A stretch of DNA of 60,000 bases from positions 7,491,219 to 7,551,218 of the forward strand of contig NC_064046.1 in NCBI RefSeq assembly GCF_932526225.1. Reading direction: 5' to 3'. Positions 1-27,901 of this stretch are shown here, piece after piece. Below the pieces are notes generated by a model. The model saw nothing but the letters and a program-made list of their open reading frames with translations, was not told where the DNA came from and made no database searches. This stretch comes from Nematostella vectensis. Lineage: Eukaryota; Cnidaria; Anthozoa; Actiniaria; Edwardsiidae. Position 1 is the first letter of the stretch; each line of letters begins with the position of its first letter. A program made the translations under genes and the position numbers.

Positions 1-3000
1 GTCTGTGATAGTACTACTAGGAGTGTCTGTGATAGTACCACTAGGAGTGTCTGTGATAGTACCACTAGAAGTGTCTGTGATAGTACCACTAGGAGTGTCT
101 GTGATTGTACCACTAGGAGTGTCTGTGATAGTGCCACTAGGAGTGTCTGTGATAGTACCGCTAGGAGTGTCTGTCATTGTACCACTAGGAGTGTCTGTGA
201 TAGTACCACTAGGAGTGTCTGTGATAGTACCACTAGGAGTGTCTGTGATAGTACCACTAGGAGTGTCTGTGATAGTACCGCTAGGAGTGTCTGTGATAGT
301 ACCACTAGGAGTGTCTGTGATAGTACCACTAGGAGTGTCTGTGATAGTACCACTAGGAGTGTCTGTGATAGTACCACTAGGAGTGTCTGTGATAGTGCCA
401 CTAGGAGTGTCTGTGATAGTACCGCTAGGAGTGTCTGTCATTGTACCACTAGTACCACTAGAAGTGTCTGTGATAGTAACACTAGGAGTGTCTGTGATAG
501 TACCACTAGGAGTGTCTGTGATAGTACCACTAGGAGTGTCTGTGATAGTACCACTAGGAGTGTCTGTGATAGTACTACTAGGAGTGTCTGTGATAGTGCC
601 GCTAGGAGTGTCTGTGATAGTGCCACTAGGAGTGTCTGTGATAGTACCACTAGGAGTGTCTGTGATAGTACCACTAGAAGTGTCTGTGATAGTACCACTA
701 GGAGTGTCTGTGATAGTACCACTAGGAGTGTCTGTGATAGTACCACTAGGAGTGTCTGTCATTGTACCACTAGTACCACTAGGAGTGTCTGTGATAGTAC
801 TACTAGGAGTGTCTGTGATAGTACCACTAGGAGTGTCTGTGATAGTGCCACTAGGAGCGTCTGTGATAGTGCCACTAGGAGCGTCTGTGATAGTACCGCT
901 AGGAGTGTCTGTGATAGTACCACTAGGAGTGTCTGTGATTGTACCACTAGGAGTGTCTGTGATAGTGCCACTAGGAGTGTCTGTGATAGTACCGCTAGGA
1001 GTGTCTGTGATAGTACCGCTAGGAGTGTCTGTCATTGTACCACTAGTACCACTAGAAGTGTCTGTGATAGTAACACTAGGAGTGTCTGTGATAGTACCAC
1101 TAGGAGTGTCTGTGATAGTACCACTAGGAGTGTCTGTGATAGTACCACTAGGAGTGTCTGTGATAGTACCACTAGGAGTGTCTGTGATAGTGCCGCTAGG
1201 AGTGTCTGTGATAGTGCCACTAGGAGTGTCTGTGATTGTACCACTAGGAGTGTCTGTGATTGTACCACTAGGAGTGTCTGTGATAGTGCCACTAGGAGTG
1301 TCTGTGATAGTACCGCTAGGAGTGTCTGTGATAGTACCACTAGGAGTGTCTGTGATAGTACCACTAGGAGTGTCTGTGATAGTACCACTAGGAGTGTCTG
1401 TGATAGTACCACTAGGAGTGTCTGTGATAGTGCCACGAGGAGTGTCAGTGATAGTACTACTAGGAGTGTCTGTGATAGTGCCACTAGAAGTGTCTGTGAT
1501 AGTACCACTAGGAGTGTCTGTGATAGTACCACTAGGAGTATCTGTGATAGTACAACTAGGAGTGTCTGTGATTGTACCGCTAGGAGTGTCTGTGATAGTA
1601 CCGCTAGGAGTGTCTGTGATAGTACCGCTAGGAGTGTCTGTGATTGTACCGCTAGGAGTGTCTGTGATAGTACCGCTAGGAGTGTCTGTGATAGTACCAC
1701 TAGGAGTGTATGTGATAGTACCACTAGGAGTGTCTGTGATAGTACCGCTAGGAGTGTCTGTGATAGTACCACTAGGAGTGTCTGTGATAGTACCGCTAGG
1801 AGTGTCTGTGATAGTACCACTAGGAGTATCTGTGATAGTACCACTAGGAGTGTCTGTGATAGTGCCACTAGGAGTGTCTGTGATAGTACCACTAGGAGTG
1901 TCTGTGATAGTGCCACTAGGAGTGTCTGTGATAGTACCACTAGGAGTGTCTGTGATAGTGCCACTAGGAGTGTCTGTGATTGTACCACTAGGAGTGTCTG
2001 TGATTGTACCACTAGGAGTGTCTGTGATAGTGCCACTAGGAGTGTCTGTGATAGTACCGCTAGGAGTGTCTGTGATAGTACCGCTAGGAGTGTCTGTGAT
2101 AGTACCACTAGGAGTGTCTGTGATAGTACCACTAGGAGTGTCTGTGATAGTACCACTAGGAGTGTCTGTGATAGTACCACTAGGAGTGTCTGTGATAGTG
2201 CCACGAGGAGTGTCAGTGATAGTACTACTAGGAGTGTCTGTGATAGTGCCACTAGAAGTGTCTGTGATAGTACCACTAGGAGTGTCTGTGATAGTACCAC
2301 TAGGAGTATCTGTGATAGTACCACTAGGAGTGTCTGTGATTGTACCGCTAGGAGTGTCTGTGATAGTACCGCTAGGAGTGTCTGTGATAGTACCGCTAGG
2401 AGTGTCTGTGATAGTACCGCTAGGAGTGTCTGTGATAGTGCCACTAGGAGTGTCTGTGATAGTACCGCTAGGAGTGTCTGTCATTGTACCACTAGGAGTG
2501 TCTGTGATAGTACCACTAGGAGTGTCTGTGATAGTACCACTAGGAGTGTCTGTGATAGTACCGCTAGGAGTGTCTGTCATTGTACCACTAGTACCACTAG
2601 AAGTGTCTGTGATAGTACCGCTAGGAGTGTCTGTGATAGTACCACTAGGAGTGTCTGTGATAGTGCCACGAGGAGTGTCTGTGATAGTACCACTAGGAGT
2701 GTCTGTGATAGTGCCGCTAGGAGTGTCTGTGATAGTGCCACGAGGAGTGTCTGTCATTGTACCACTAGGAGTGTCTGTGATTGTACCACTAGGAGTGTCT
2801 GTGATAGTACCACTAGGAGTGTCTGTGATAGTACCGCTAGGAGCGTCTGTGATAGTACCACTAGGAGTGTCTGTGATAGTACCACTAGGAGTGTCTGTGA
2901 TAGTACCACTAGGAGTGTCTGTGATAGTACGACTAGGAGTGTCTGTGATAGTACCACTAGGAGTGTCTGTGATAGTACCACTAGGAGTGTCTGTGATAGT

Positions 3001-3690
3001 ACCACTAGGAGTGTCTGTGATAGTACCACTAGAAGTGTCTGTGATAGTACCGCTAGGAGTGTCTGTGATAGTACCACTAGGAGTGTCTGTGATAGTACGA
3101 CTAGGAGTGTCTGTGATAGTACGACTAGGAGTGTCTGTGATAGTACCACTAGGAGTGTCTGTGATAGTACCGCTAGGAGTGTCTGTGATAGTACCACTAG
3201 GAGTGTCTGTGATAGTACCACTAGGAGTGTCTGTGATAGTACGACTAGGAGTGTCTGTGATAGTACCACTAGGAGTGTCTGTGATAGTACCACTAGGAGT
3301 GTCTGTGATAGTACGACTAGGAGTGTCTGTGATAGTACCACTAGGAGTGTCTGTGATAGTACTACTAGGAGTGTCTGTGATAGTGCCGCTAGGAGTGTCT
3401 GTGATAGTACCACTAGAAGTGACTGTGATAGTACCACTAGGAGTGTCTGTGATAGTACCACTAGGAGTGTCTGTGATAGTACGACTAGGAGTGTCTGTGA
3501 TAGTACCACTAGGAGTGTCTGTGATAGTACTACTAGGAGTGTCTGTGATAGTGCCGCTAGGAGTGTCTGTGATAGTACCACTAGAAGTGACTGTGATAGT
3601 ACCACTAGGAGTGTCTGTGATAGTACCACTAGGAGTGTCTGTGATAGTACCGCTAGGAGTGTTTATGATAGTGCCACTAGGCGCGCTAAC
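1..3690. repeat. 24-bp minisatellite, about 153 copies
   Basis: The unit on the plus strand is built on GTGTCTGTGATAGTACCACT plus TAGGA-type flanks, 24 bp and eight codons long. Occasional 9-bp partial duplications occur (near 450, 770, 1045 and 2590). A larger period is visible: the rare variant AGTGTCAGTGATAGTACTAC occurs at 1441 and again at 2209, 768 bp apart, exactly 32 units, with similar neighbours. The array runs off the left edge and overlaps the proposed coding exon. Confidence 0.97.
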
Positions 3691-3749
3691 ATCAGGCCGG
3701 ACAATCTGCTTCTTTGCTTGACATGCATCTGACCCGTCACAGATTACGC
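1..3749 (-). CDS. partial exon of an unrecognised secreted-type PSGTITDT repeat protein
   Basis: On the minus strand the frame entered after an AG acceptor at 3750-3751 reads GVICDGSDACQAKKQIVRPD, then a short linker, then about 150 copies of PSGTITDT with no stop to the window edge. Variants seen include P to S, G to S or R, I to M and D to V or Y. The commonest changes (AGT/AGC, GGT/GGC, ACT/ACA) are at third codon positions and silent. All insertions are multiples of three bases (an extra 9 bp in several places). The product would be a Ser/Thr/Gly/Pro-rich, mucin-like extracellular or structural protein; that role is inferred from composition only. A hydrophobic plus-strand frame (GVSVIVPL) is also open, but has no flanking unique protein or splice logic. 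No in-frame ATG precedes the array, so this must be an internal or 3' exon. The family is not recognised. Confidence 0.5.
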
Positions 3750-3832
3750 CTGTTTTCAATCACAGTTTACCGCAATATCTGTCCAATGATATCGAAGGGT
3801 GCAAAAGGCGGGCCGTGCGCCGGGCCCATAGA

Positions 3833-6800
3833 CTTAAATCACTGTACCGTAAACCCCATCAACTACTTAAATCGCTGTACCGTAAACCCTACCATCTACT
3901 TAAATCACTGTATCGTAAACCCCACCAACTACTTAAGTCACTGTACCGTAAACCCCATCATCTACTTAAATCACTGTATCGTAAACCCCATCAACTACTT
4001 AAATCACTGTATCGTAAACCCCACCAACTACTTAAGTCACTGTACCGTAAACCCCACCATCTACTTAAATCACTGTACCGTAAACCCCATCAACTACTTA
4101 AATCACTGTATCGTAAACCCCACCAACTACTTAAGTCACTGTACCGTAAACCCCACCATCTACTTAAATCACTGTACCGTAAACCCCATCAACTACTTAA
4201 ATCACTGTATCGTAAACCCCACCAACTACTTAAGTCACTGTACCGTAAACCCCACCATCTACTTAAATCACTGTACAGTAAACCCCACCATCTACTTAAA
4301 TCGGTGTACCGTAAACCCCACCATCTACTTAAGCCACTGTACCGTAAACCCCACCATCTACTTAAATCACTGTACCGTAAACCCCACCATCTACTTAAAT
4401 CGCTGTAGAGTAAACCCCACCATCTACTTAAGTCCCTGTACCGTAAACCCCACCATCTACTTAAATCACTGTACCGTAAACCCCACCATCTACTTAAATC
4501 ACTGTACCGTAAACCCCACCATCTACTTAAATCGCTGTAACGTAAACCCCACCATCTACTTAAATCGCTGTACCGTAAACCCCACCATCTACTTAAATCG
4601 CTGTACCGTAAACCCCACCATCTACTTAAATCACTGTACCGTAAACCCCACCATCTACTTAAATCGCTGTACCGTAAACCCCACCATCTACTTAAGTCGC
4701 TGTACCGTAAACCCCATCATCTACTTAAATCACTGTACCGTAAACCCCACCATCTACTTAAATCACTGTACCGTAAACCCCACCATCTACTTAAGTCACT
4801 GTACCGTAAACCCCACCATCTACTTAAGTCACTGTACCGTAAACCCCACCATGTACTTAAGTCACTGTACCGTAAACCCCACCATCTACTTAAATCACTG
4901 TACCGTAAACCCCACCATCTACTTAAATCGCTGTACCGTAAACCCCACCATCTACTTAAGTCGCTGTACCGTAAACCCCATCATCTACTTAAATCACTGT
5001 ATCGTAAACCCCACCATCTACTTAAGTCACTGTACCGTAAACCCCACCATCTACTTAAATCACTGTATCGTAAACCCTACCATCTACTTAAATCACTGTA
5101 CCGTAAACCCCACCATCTACTTAAATCTCTGTACCGTAAACCCCACCATCTACTTAAATCACTGTACCGTAAACCCCACCATCTACTTAAATCACTGTAC
5201 CGTAAACCCCACCATCTACTTAAGTCACTGTACCGTAAACCCCACCATCTACTTAAGTCACTGTACCGTAAACCCCACCATCTACTAAAGTCACTGTACC
5301 GTAAACCCCACCATGTACTTAAGTCACTGTACCGTAAACCCCACCATCTACTTAAATCACTGTACCGTAAACCCCACCATCTACTTAAGTCACTGTACCG
5401 TAAACCCCACCATCTACTTAAATCACTGTACCGTAAACCCCACCATCTACTTAAGTCCCTGTACCGTAAACCCCACCATCTACTTAAATCGCTGTACCGT
5501 AAACCCCACCATCTACTTAAGTCACTGTACCGTAAACCCCACCATCTACTTAAATCACTGTACCGTAAACCCCACCATCTACTTAAGTCACTGTACCGTA
5601 AACCCCACCATCTACTTTAGTCACTGTACCGTAAACCCCACCATCTACTTAAGTCACTGTACCGTAAACCCCACCATGTACTTAAGTCACTGTACCGTAA
5701 ACCCCACCATCTACTTAAATCACTGTACCGTAAACCCCACCATCTACTTAAATCGCTGTACCGTAAACCCCACCATCTACTTAAGTCGCTGTACCGTAAA
5801 CCCCATCATCTACTTAAATCACTGTATCGTAAACCCCACCATCTACTTAAGTCACTGTACCGTAAACCCCACCATCTACTTAAATCACTGTATCGTAAAC
5901 CCTACCATCTACTTAAATCACTGTACCGTAAACCCCACCATCTACTTAAATCTCTGTACCGTAAACCCCACCATCTACTTAAATCACTGTACCGTAAACC
6001 CCACCATCTACTTAAATCATTGTACCGTAAACCCCACCATCTACTTAAGTCACTGTACCATAAACCCCACCATCTACTTAAATCACTGTATCGTAAACCC
6101 CACCATCTACTTAAATCACTGTACCGTAAACCCCACCATCTACTTAAATCACTGTACCGTAAACCCCACCATCTACTTAAGTCACTGTACCGTAAACCCC
6201 ACCATCTACTTAAGTCACTGTACCGTAAACCCCACCATCTACTAAAGTCACTGTACCGTAAACCCCACCATGTACTTAAGTCACTGTACCGTAAACCCCA
6301 CCATCTACTTAAATCACTGTACCGTAAACCCCACCATCTACTTAAGTCACTGTACCGTAAACCCCACCATCTACTTAAATCACTGTACCGTAAACCCCAC
6401 CATCTACTTAAGTCACTGTACCGTAAACCCCACCATCTACTTAAATCGCTGTACCGTAAACCCCACCATCTACTTAAGTCACTGTACCGTAAACCCCACC
6501 ATCTACTTAAATCACTGTACCGTAAACCCCACCATCTACTTAAGTCACTGTACCGTAAACCCCACCATCTACTTTAGTCACTGTACCGTAAACCCCACCA
6601 TCTACTTAAGTCACTGTACCGTAAACCCCACCATCTACTTAAGTCACTGTACCGTAAACCCCACCATGTACTTAAGTCGCTGTACCGTAAACCCCACCAT
6701 CTACTTAAGTCACTGTACCGTAAACCCCACCATCTACTTAAATCGCTGTACCGTAAACCCCACCATCTACTTAAGTCACTGTACCGTAAACCCCACCATC

Positions 6801-6990
6801 TACTTAAATCACTGTACCGTAAACCCCACCATCTACTTAAATCACTGTACCGTAAACCCCACCATCTACTTAAGTCACTGTACCGTAAACCCCACCATCT
6901 ACTTAAATCGCTGTACCGTAAACCCCACCATCTACTTAAGTCACTGTACCGTAAACCCCACCATCTACTTAAATCACTGTACCGTAAACC
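3833..6990. repeat. 33-bp minisatellite, about 95 copies, in a minus-strand intron
   Basis: The unit contains ACTGTACCGTAAACCCCACC then ATCTACTTAAATC (33 bp). All units share one period, so long spurious frames (LNHCTVNPTIY, KSLYRKPHHLL) stay open. Two rare variants, TACTAAAG (about 5284 and 6241) and TACTTTAG (about 5613 and 6570), each recur 957 bp apart, which is 29 units: a higher-order duplication. On the minus strand every unit contains GTTTACGGTACAG, the same bases as the proposed exon end and donor at 6983/6982. The array lies between the two proposed exons of the minus-strand gene. Confidence 0.95.
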
Positions 6991-7036
6991 GTAGGAGCTC
7001 CAACAGAGTGCAACACATCTTCATTTATCATCACCC
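6983..7036 (-). CDS. candidate small exon upstream of the PSGTITDT exon
   Basis: A minus-strand open segment reads VMINEDVLHSVGATVYG and ends in phase 1 at 6983, followed by a GTACAG donor at 6982-6977. Joining it to the acceptor at 3750 completes a Gly codon (G + GC) and gives VYG-VICDGSDACQ without a frame break. A possible acceptor is the AG at 7037-7038, with a poor pyrimidine tract. Alternatively translation could begin at the ATG at 7031, but no signal peptide follows it. The phase match supports the call; the shortness and weak splice sites count against it. Function unknown. Confidence 0.3.
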
Positions 7037-7038
7037 CT

Positions 7039-7351
7039 AGTCATGCCGGCCTGTGCAGAACCTTCCCTTGTATGTATGTAGTGTATACTTAATTATAATT
7101 TTCACTTACCAATTTTGACCAAATCTTAAAATACATCAAGAAAATTTAGCCGTCACTTCCAAATAAGGAAATTGATTCATTCCGTATTTGGAATACCTGT
7201 AGGTTTAGGTCTTTCTAAAGTCAGCAAATCGCTGGGGCTTCGTAAATTTAAAACTTCGAATTGAAATTGGAATGACTTTCCTTTTCTTCTGACAACATGT
7301 CTAGACCGCCGTACAGTTTCCCCTTGTCACAGAAAAGGGCGTGTCCAGCAT
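7039..7351. other. unique AT-rich spacer
   Basis: No convincing coding segment, RNA gene or repeat is visible. It separates the minus-strand repeat gene from the plus-strand secreted-protein gene. If the ATG at 7352 is the true start, this stretch would hold its promoter and 5' UTR; no clear TATA box can be assigned. Confidence 0.4.
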
Positions 7352-7562
7352 ATGCTTAAATGCCTTAAGTATTTTGTAAATACAATTTTAGTGTTGATAT
7401 ATTTATATAAAGGTCATGATGGCTCATCTTCCGAGTTCCCCGGCAGATCATGTTTGACTATAAGAAACTATGAACATTCCCGGGGTGACGGGATTTACTG
7501 GATTCAACCAACTCCAGCTGTAGAACCCTTCACCGTGTATTGTGATATGACCACTGATGGAG
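7352..7562 (+). CDS. exon 1 of the secreted fibrinogen-like-motif gene
   Basis: Carries the putative signal peptide and the GIYWIQP...FTVYCDMTTDGG motif. It ends after the first base of a Gly codon at a GAG|GTACGA donor. Reading through the donor meets a stop at about 7610, which supports splicing here. An AG at 7411-7412 makes 7413-7562 the alternative internal-exon version. Confidence 0.72.
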
Positions 7563-10477
7563 GTACGAGCAATGATAAGCCATGGAAGGGAGGGAACCGG
7601 GTCACCGTGTAATGTGATATGACCACTGATGGAGGTACGAGCAATGATAAGCCATGGGAGGGAGGGGACGTGGTGTCACGGTCTACTGTGATATGACCAC
7701 TGATGGAGGTACGAGCAATGATAAGCCATGGGAGGGAGGGGACGTGGTGTCACGGTCTACTGTGATATGACCACTGATGGAGGTACGAGCAATGATAACT
7801 CATGGAAGGGGGGGAACAGGTTCACGGTCTATTGTGATATGACCACTGATGGAGGTACGAGCAATGATAAGCCATGGGAGGGAGGGGACGTGGTGTCACG
7901 GTGTACTGTGATATGACCACTGATGGAGGTACGAGCAATGATAAGCCATGGGAGGGAGGGGACGGGGTGTCACGGTGTACTGTGATATGACCACTGATGG
8001 AGGTACGAGCAATGATAAGCCATGGGAGGGAGGGGACGGGGTGTCACGGTCTACTGTGATATGACCACTGATGGAGGTACGAGCAATGATAAGCCATGGG
8101 AGGGAGGGGACGGGGTGTCACGGTCTACTGTGATATGACCACTGATGGAGGTACGTGCGATGATAACTCATGGAAGGGGGGGGAACAGGTTCACGGTCTA
8201 TTGTGATATGACCACTGATGGAGGTACGAGCAATGATAAGCCATGGGAGGGAGGGGACGTGGTGTCACGGTGTACTGTGATATGACCACTGATGGAGGTA
8301 CGAGCAATGATAAGCCATGGGAGGGAGGGGACGGGGTGTCACGGTCTACTGTGATATGACCACTGATGGAGGTACGAGCAATGATAAGCCATGGGAGGGA
8401 GGGGACGTGGTGTCACGGTGTACTGTGATATGACCACTGATGGAGGTACGAGCAATGACAAGCCATGGGAGGGAGGGGACGGGGTGTCACGGTGTACTGT
8501 GATATGACCACTGATGGAGGTACGAGCAATGACAAGCCATGGGAGGGAGGGGACGAGGTGTCACGGTGTACTGTGATATGACCACTGATGGAGGTACGAG
8601 CAATGACAAGCCATGGGAGGGAGGGGACGGGGTGTCACGGTGTACTGTGATATGACCACTGATGGAGGTACGAGCAATGATAAGCCATGGGAGGGAGGGG
8701 ACGAGGTCACGGTGTACTGTGATATGACCACTGATGGAGGTACGAGCAATGATAACCCATGGAAGGGAGGGAACCGGGTCACCGTGTAATGTGATATGAC
8801 CACTTATGGAGGTACGAGCAATGATAACCAACGGAAGGGAGGGGACGGGGTCACGGTCTACTGTGATATGACGAGTGATGGAGGTACGAGCAGTGATAAA
8901 CCCATGGGAGGGAGGGGACGGGGTCACGGTGTACTGTGATATGACGAGTGATCGAGGTACGAGTGATAATAACCCATGGGAGGGAGGGGATGGGATCACA
9001 TACCCATAATGGGTATAAGATTGCCTAGAGAGCATGTTCACCCATACACATGATTGGTTTCTAGGTGGCTGGACGACGATCAAGAAACTGGAGATCAACA
9101 GCATCCCCGTATCAAGTAATTACGAGACCACACATAATTACAGCATAATCTCCGAATATAGCAACATGGAAAACGTTCTATACACCACTGGGATGGAGTT
9201 GTTAAAGAGAGACATAGGGTTTGACCAGATGCGCTTCTATTGCTACAAGGGCTCGGTCGGCAGGGTGGTCCACATCATGACCAAGAGGGAGGGGCTCGGC
9301 TTCGACGTCATCAGGTAGGAATGTTATCTGTTGGACAGCGCTTAAAAATGTATGCGCATGCGCGTACTCGGGCAAAAATCAGCCCTTCTAGGAAATCTTC
9401 TATCCCTCAGGGTCTTCTAGGAAATCTCATATCCCTCAGGGTCTTTTAGGAAATCTGCTATTCTTCAGGGTCTTCTAGAAAATCTACTATCCCTCAGGGT
9501 CTTCTAGGAAATCTCCTATCCCTTAGGTTCTTCTAGGAAATCTGCTATTCCTCATGGCCTTTTAGGAAATCTGCTATCCCTCAGGGTCTTCTAAGAAATC
9601 TGCTATCCCTCAGGGTCTTCTAGGAAATCTCCTATCGCTTATTGTCTTCTAGGGAATCTGCTATTGTTCAAGGTTTTCTAGGAAATCTTCTATCCCTAAT
9701 TGGTGGTGTCCGCCAGCCTTATCCAAAAAAAGAGAATTACACATCCTGTTAAACTCTGCAGTTGACATGGAAGCTTTCTTATACTAGATTCTGAGCCATC
9801 TCATATTGACATGAAAGCTTTCTTGTATTAGGTTCTGAGCCATCTCATATTGACTTGGAAGCTTTCTTATGTTAGGTTCTGAGCTTAGTTTCATATTGAC
9901 ATGGAAGCATTCTTATACTAGGTTCTGAGCCACCTCATATTAACATGGAAGCTTTCTTATGTTAGGTTCTGAGCTTAGTCTCATATTGAAATGGATTCTT
10001 ATACTAGGTTCTAAGCCATATCATATTGACATGGAAGCTTTCTTATGTAGGTTCTTTCTAGGCGGTGGATAATTGTCCTCTTGCATTTTGACAATGAATT
10101 AATGTGATATTTATAAATGCGCGTTTTCTGCATTTTCACTGATAATCTTTTCGTCGTACCAAAGGTATCTCATTGAGAATCCGGATCCTCATCCCCCAGC
10201 ATGCAATTCGTTCACTCGGCTATCAGACGAAACGTCCGTGTTGTCCCGACGATGCGCCGAGTGGGGGAACCTGTGTGATGGGGCCACCAACTGCGACCAG
10301 TGGGGGAATACTGACTTCCATGGCGCTTTGAGATACCTGCATCGAGTGGGATATTACATCAGCCGAGGCACAGGACAGGTTTACACTATTGGCTTCTATG
10401 TATTGAAATTCTTTTGCGATGATGATAACGCTAATACTATCAATGTGGGTGATAAGTTTATTATATTCGTGCGGTAA
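7352..10477 (+). CDS. secreted fibrinogen-like-motif protein (skeletal organic matrix protein 5-like), three exons
   Basis: Exons 7352-7562, 9065-9314 and 10165-10477 join in frame (774 nt, 257 residues plus stop). The first junction gives DGG-G-WTTIKKLEI (phase 1), the second DVI-R-YLIENPD (phase 2). The start at 7352 gives MLKCLKYFVNTILVLIYLYK, which resembles a signal peptide. Next come FPGRSC, GIYWIQP and FTVYCDMTTDGGGWT, the hallmark opening of fibrinogen-related and collagen C-terminal-like domains. The second exon is rich in aromatic residues and contains MRFYCYKG. The third has paired Cys (CAEWGNLCDGATNCDQWG) and ends at VGDKFIIFVR. The arrangement matches, from memory, anthozoan proteins named after a coral skeletal matrix protein. 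A matrix or mucus role is inference. If 7413 is instead an internal acceptor (AG at 7411-7412), the N-terminus lies further upstream. Confidence 0.75.
7541..9005 (+). repeat. 74-bp array of duplicated exon end plus 5' splice site, about 20 copies
   Basis: The unit begins with the last 22 bases of exon 1 (TGTGATATGACCACTGATGG then AG), continues through the donor GTACGAG and about 45 intron bases with GGGAGGGGAC runs, and is then repeated. Nearly all copies keep GGAG|GTACGAG. Unit length is about 72-75 bp and not a multiple of three, so later copies are out of frame and stop. Copies decay towards the right end (TGACGAGTGATGG near 8870 and 8944). The array fills intron 1 of the secreted-protein gene. 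Confidence 0.95.
9065..9314 (+). CDS. exon 2 of the secreted fibrinogen-like-motif gene
   Basis: The acceptor is TTTCTAG at 9058-9064 and the donor CAG|GTAGGA at 9315. It encodes GWTTIKKLEINSIPVSS and onward through NYSIISEYSNMENVLYTTG, MRFYCYKG and GLGFDVI. It enters in phase 1 and leaves in phase 2, both matching the neighbouring exons. Confidence 0.8.
9386..9700 (+). repeat. about 29-bp minisatellite, 10-11 copies
   Basis: The unit is built on TCTAGGAAATCTGCTATCCC followed by TCAGGGTCT, with scattered substitutions. It lies in intron 2 of the secreted-protein gene, about 70 bp after the donor at 9315. No coding potential is seen. Confidence 0.9.
9764..10060 (+). repeat. about 44-bp degenerate minisatellite, 6-7 copies
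   Basis: Units contain ACATGGAAGCTTTCTTATAC, TAGGTTCTGAGCC and ATCTCATATTG, with small indels. It is the second, unrelated array in the same intron (9315-10164). Confidence 0.88.
10165..10477 (+). CDS. terminal exon of the secreted fibrinogen-like-motif gene
   Basis: The acceptor is AAAG at 10161-10164. The exon completes the split Arg codon and encodes YLIENPDPHPPACNSFTRLS, a four-Cys stretch around EWGNLCDGATNCDQWG, and a C-terminal strand-rich segment ending FIIFVR before TAA. Confidence 0.8.
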
Positions 10478-10747
10478 GCTAAAAAAAAGTGTTGCGTAAG
10501 GTACTGGATCCGGGGTGGGGGGGGGGGGGGGGAATCAGCCATCTAGGTATCTAGACGAAATATTAAAGTGTAGATTTTTTTTATAGAATATAGCAGTGCC
10601 ATCCTGTATGATCTCTTCTCTGAGTGTGTGTATGCGAGTGTGTTATATAATTTGGTCCCATCATATATTATTTATTGATTCAATCCCGATCAAGCCTTAT
10701 TAGCATCTGGCTTCGGCCTTTCTATTACTGTACATTATTTAAAACTT

Positions 10748-10753
10748 AATAAA
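10748..10753 (+). terminator. polyadenylation signal AATAAA for the secreted-protein gene
   Basis: AATAAA lies 270 bp after the TAA at 10475-10477. The interval has no other gene. It contains a G-homopolymer run near 10515-10531. Confidence 0.5.
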
Positions 10754-10847
10754 GATTAATTGATTGGTTTTACTCAAGTAAAATGTCATATTATCGATTA
10801 TTATCGTCCCCCACACGCACACAAAAAGATTAATTGAGTTGCTGAAC

Positions 10848-11005
10848 CAGTGCCGTTGCAGCCCTCAAAATAATGGAGGGAAACAATACAGAAACATCAA
10901 GGAAATATTGGGGGGCATAGCCACGCCCCTTCTGATCATTTCCCTATAATTTTCGAAAATATTTGGGGCAGTGCCCCCAGTGCCCCACCCCGTGCTACGG
11001 CCCAG
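10848..11005 (+). mobile_element. short TIR element (MITE-like), copy 1
   Basis: The element starts CAGTGCCGTTGCAG and ends with the inverse of CTGGGCCGTAGCAC. It shares most of its length with the copy at 29475-29632, including a GGGGGGCATAGCCACGCCCC-type core and GTGCCCCCAGTGCCCCACCC near the right end. CAG-starting TIRs are typical of hAT-type non-autonomous elements, but no clean target-site duplication can be seen, so the superfamily is uncertain. Confidence 0.65.
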
Positions 11006-11143
11006 TCAACCATATATTCGTTTGTAATGCATCCCCCTTTTCTGAGAATTCAAAAATATCCTAAAACCCGCACTGTTTTTAACATCTGCGACCCGCCATT
11101 AAAGAGTGTTACCATAAGTTAGAGCAGCAGAACACGTTTTGAA

Positions 11144-27844
<16,701 letters not shown>

Positions 27845-27901
27845 GGGCGGACTGCAGACACCTCGCTGTCTACTTGTAGCTGGACATCCATTTGGTCCCA
27901 A

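Noticed and set aside
174-3629. Minus-strand SQTLLVVL repeat frames
   Set aside because: They are broken into several pieces by the 9-bp insertions and variants, unlike the PSGTITDT frame; shadows of the repeat.
5-3721. Plus-strand 1238-codon frame of GVSVIVPL repeats
   Set aside because: It has no unique N-terminus, runs into unrelated sequence at its end, and is explained by the 24-bp period; the minus-strand PSGTITDT frame has better flanking evidence.
3714-7040. Plus-strand LNHCTVNPTIY and KSLYRKPHHLL repeat frames
   Set aside because: Interrupted by TAA-creating variants at about 5286 and 6243, no flanking exon logic, and explained by a 33-bp unit open in several frames.
8487-9104. Minus-strand 205-codon frame in the 74-bp array
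   Set aside because: Antisense shadow of the exon-end/donor array; it overlaps the real plus-strand exon at 9065.
9315-9700. The 29-bp array in the secreted-protein gene as another donor-derived repeat
   Set aside because: Only a short word (TAGGAA) is shared with the donor region at 9315 and the array starts about 70 bp later; not enough to claim descent.
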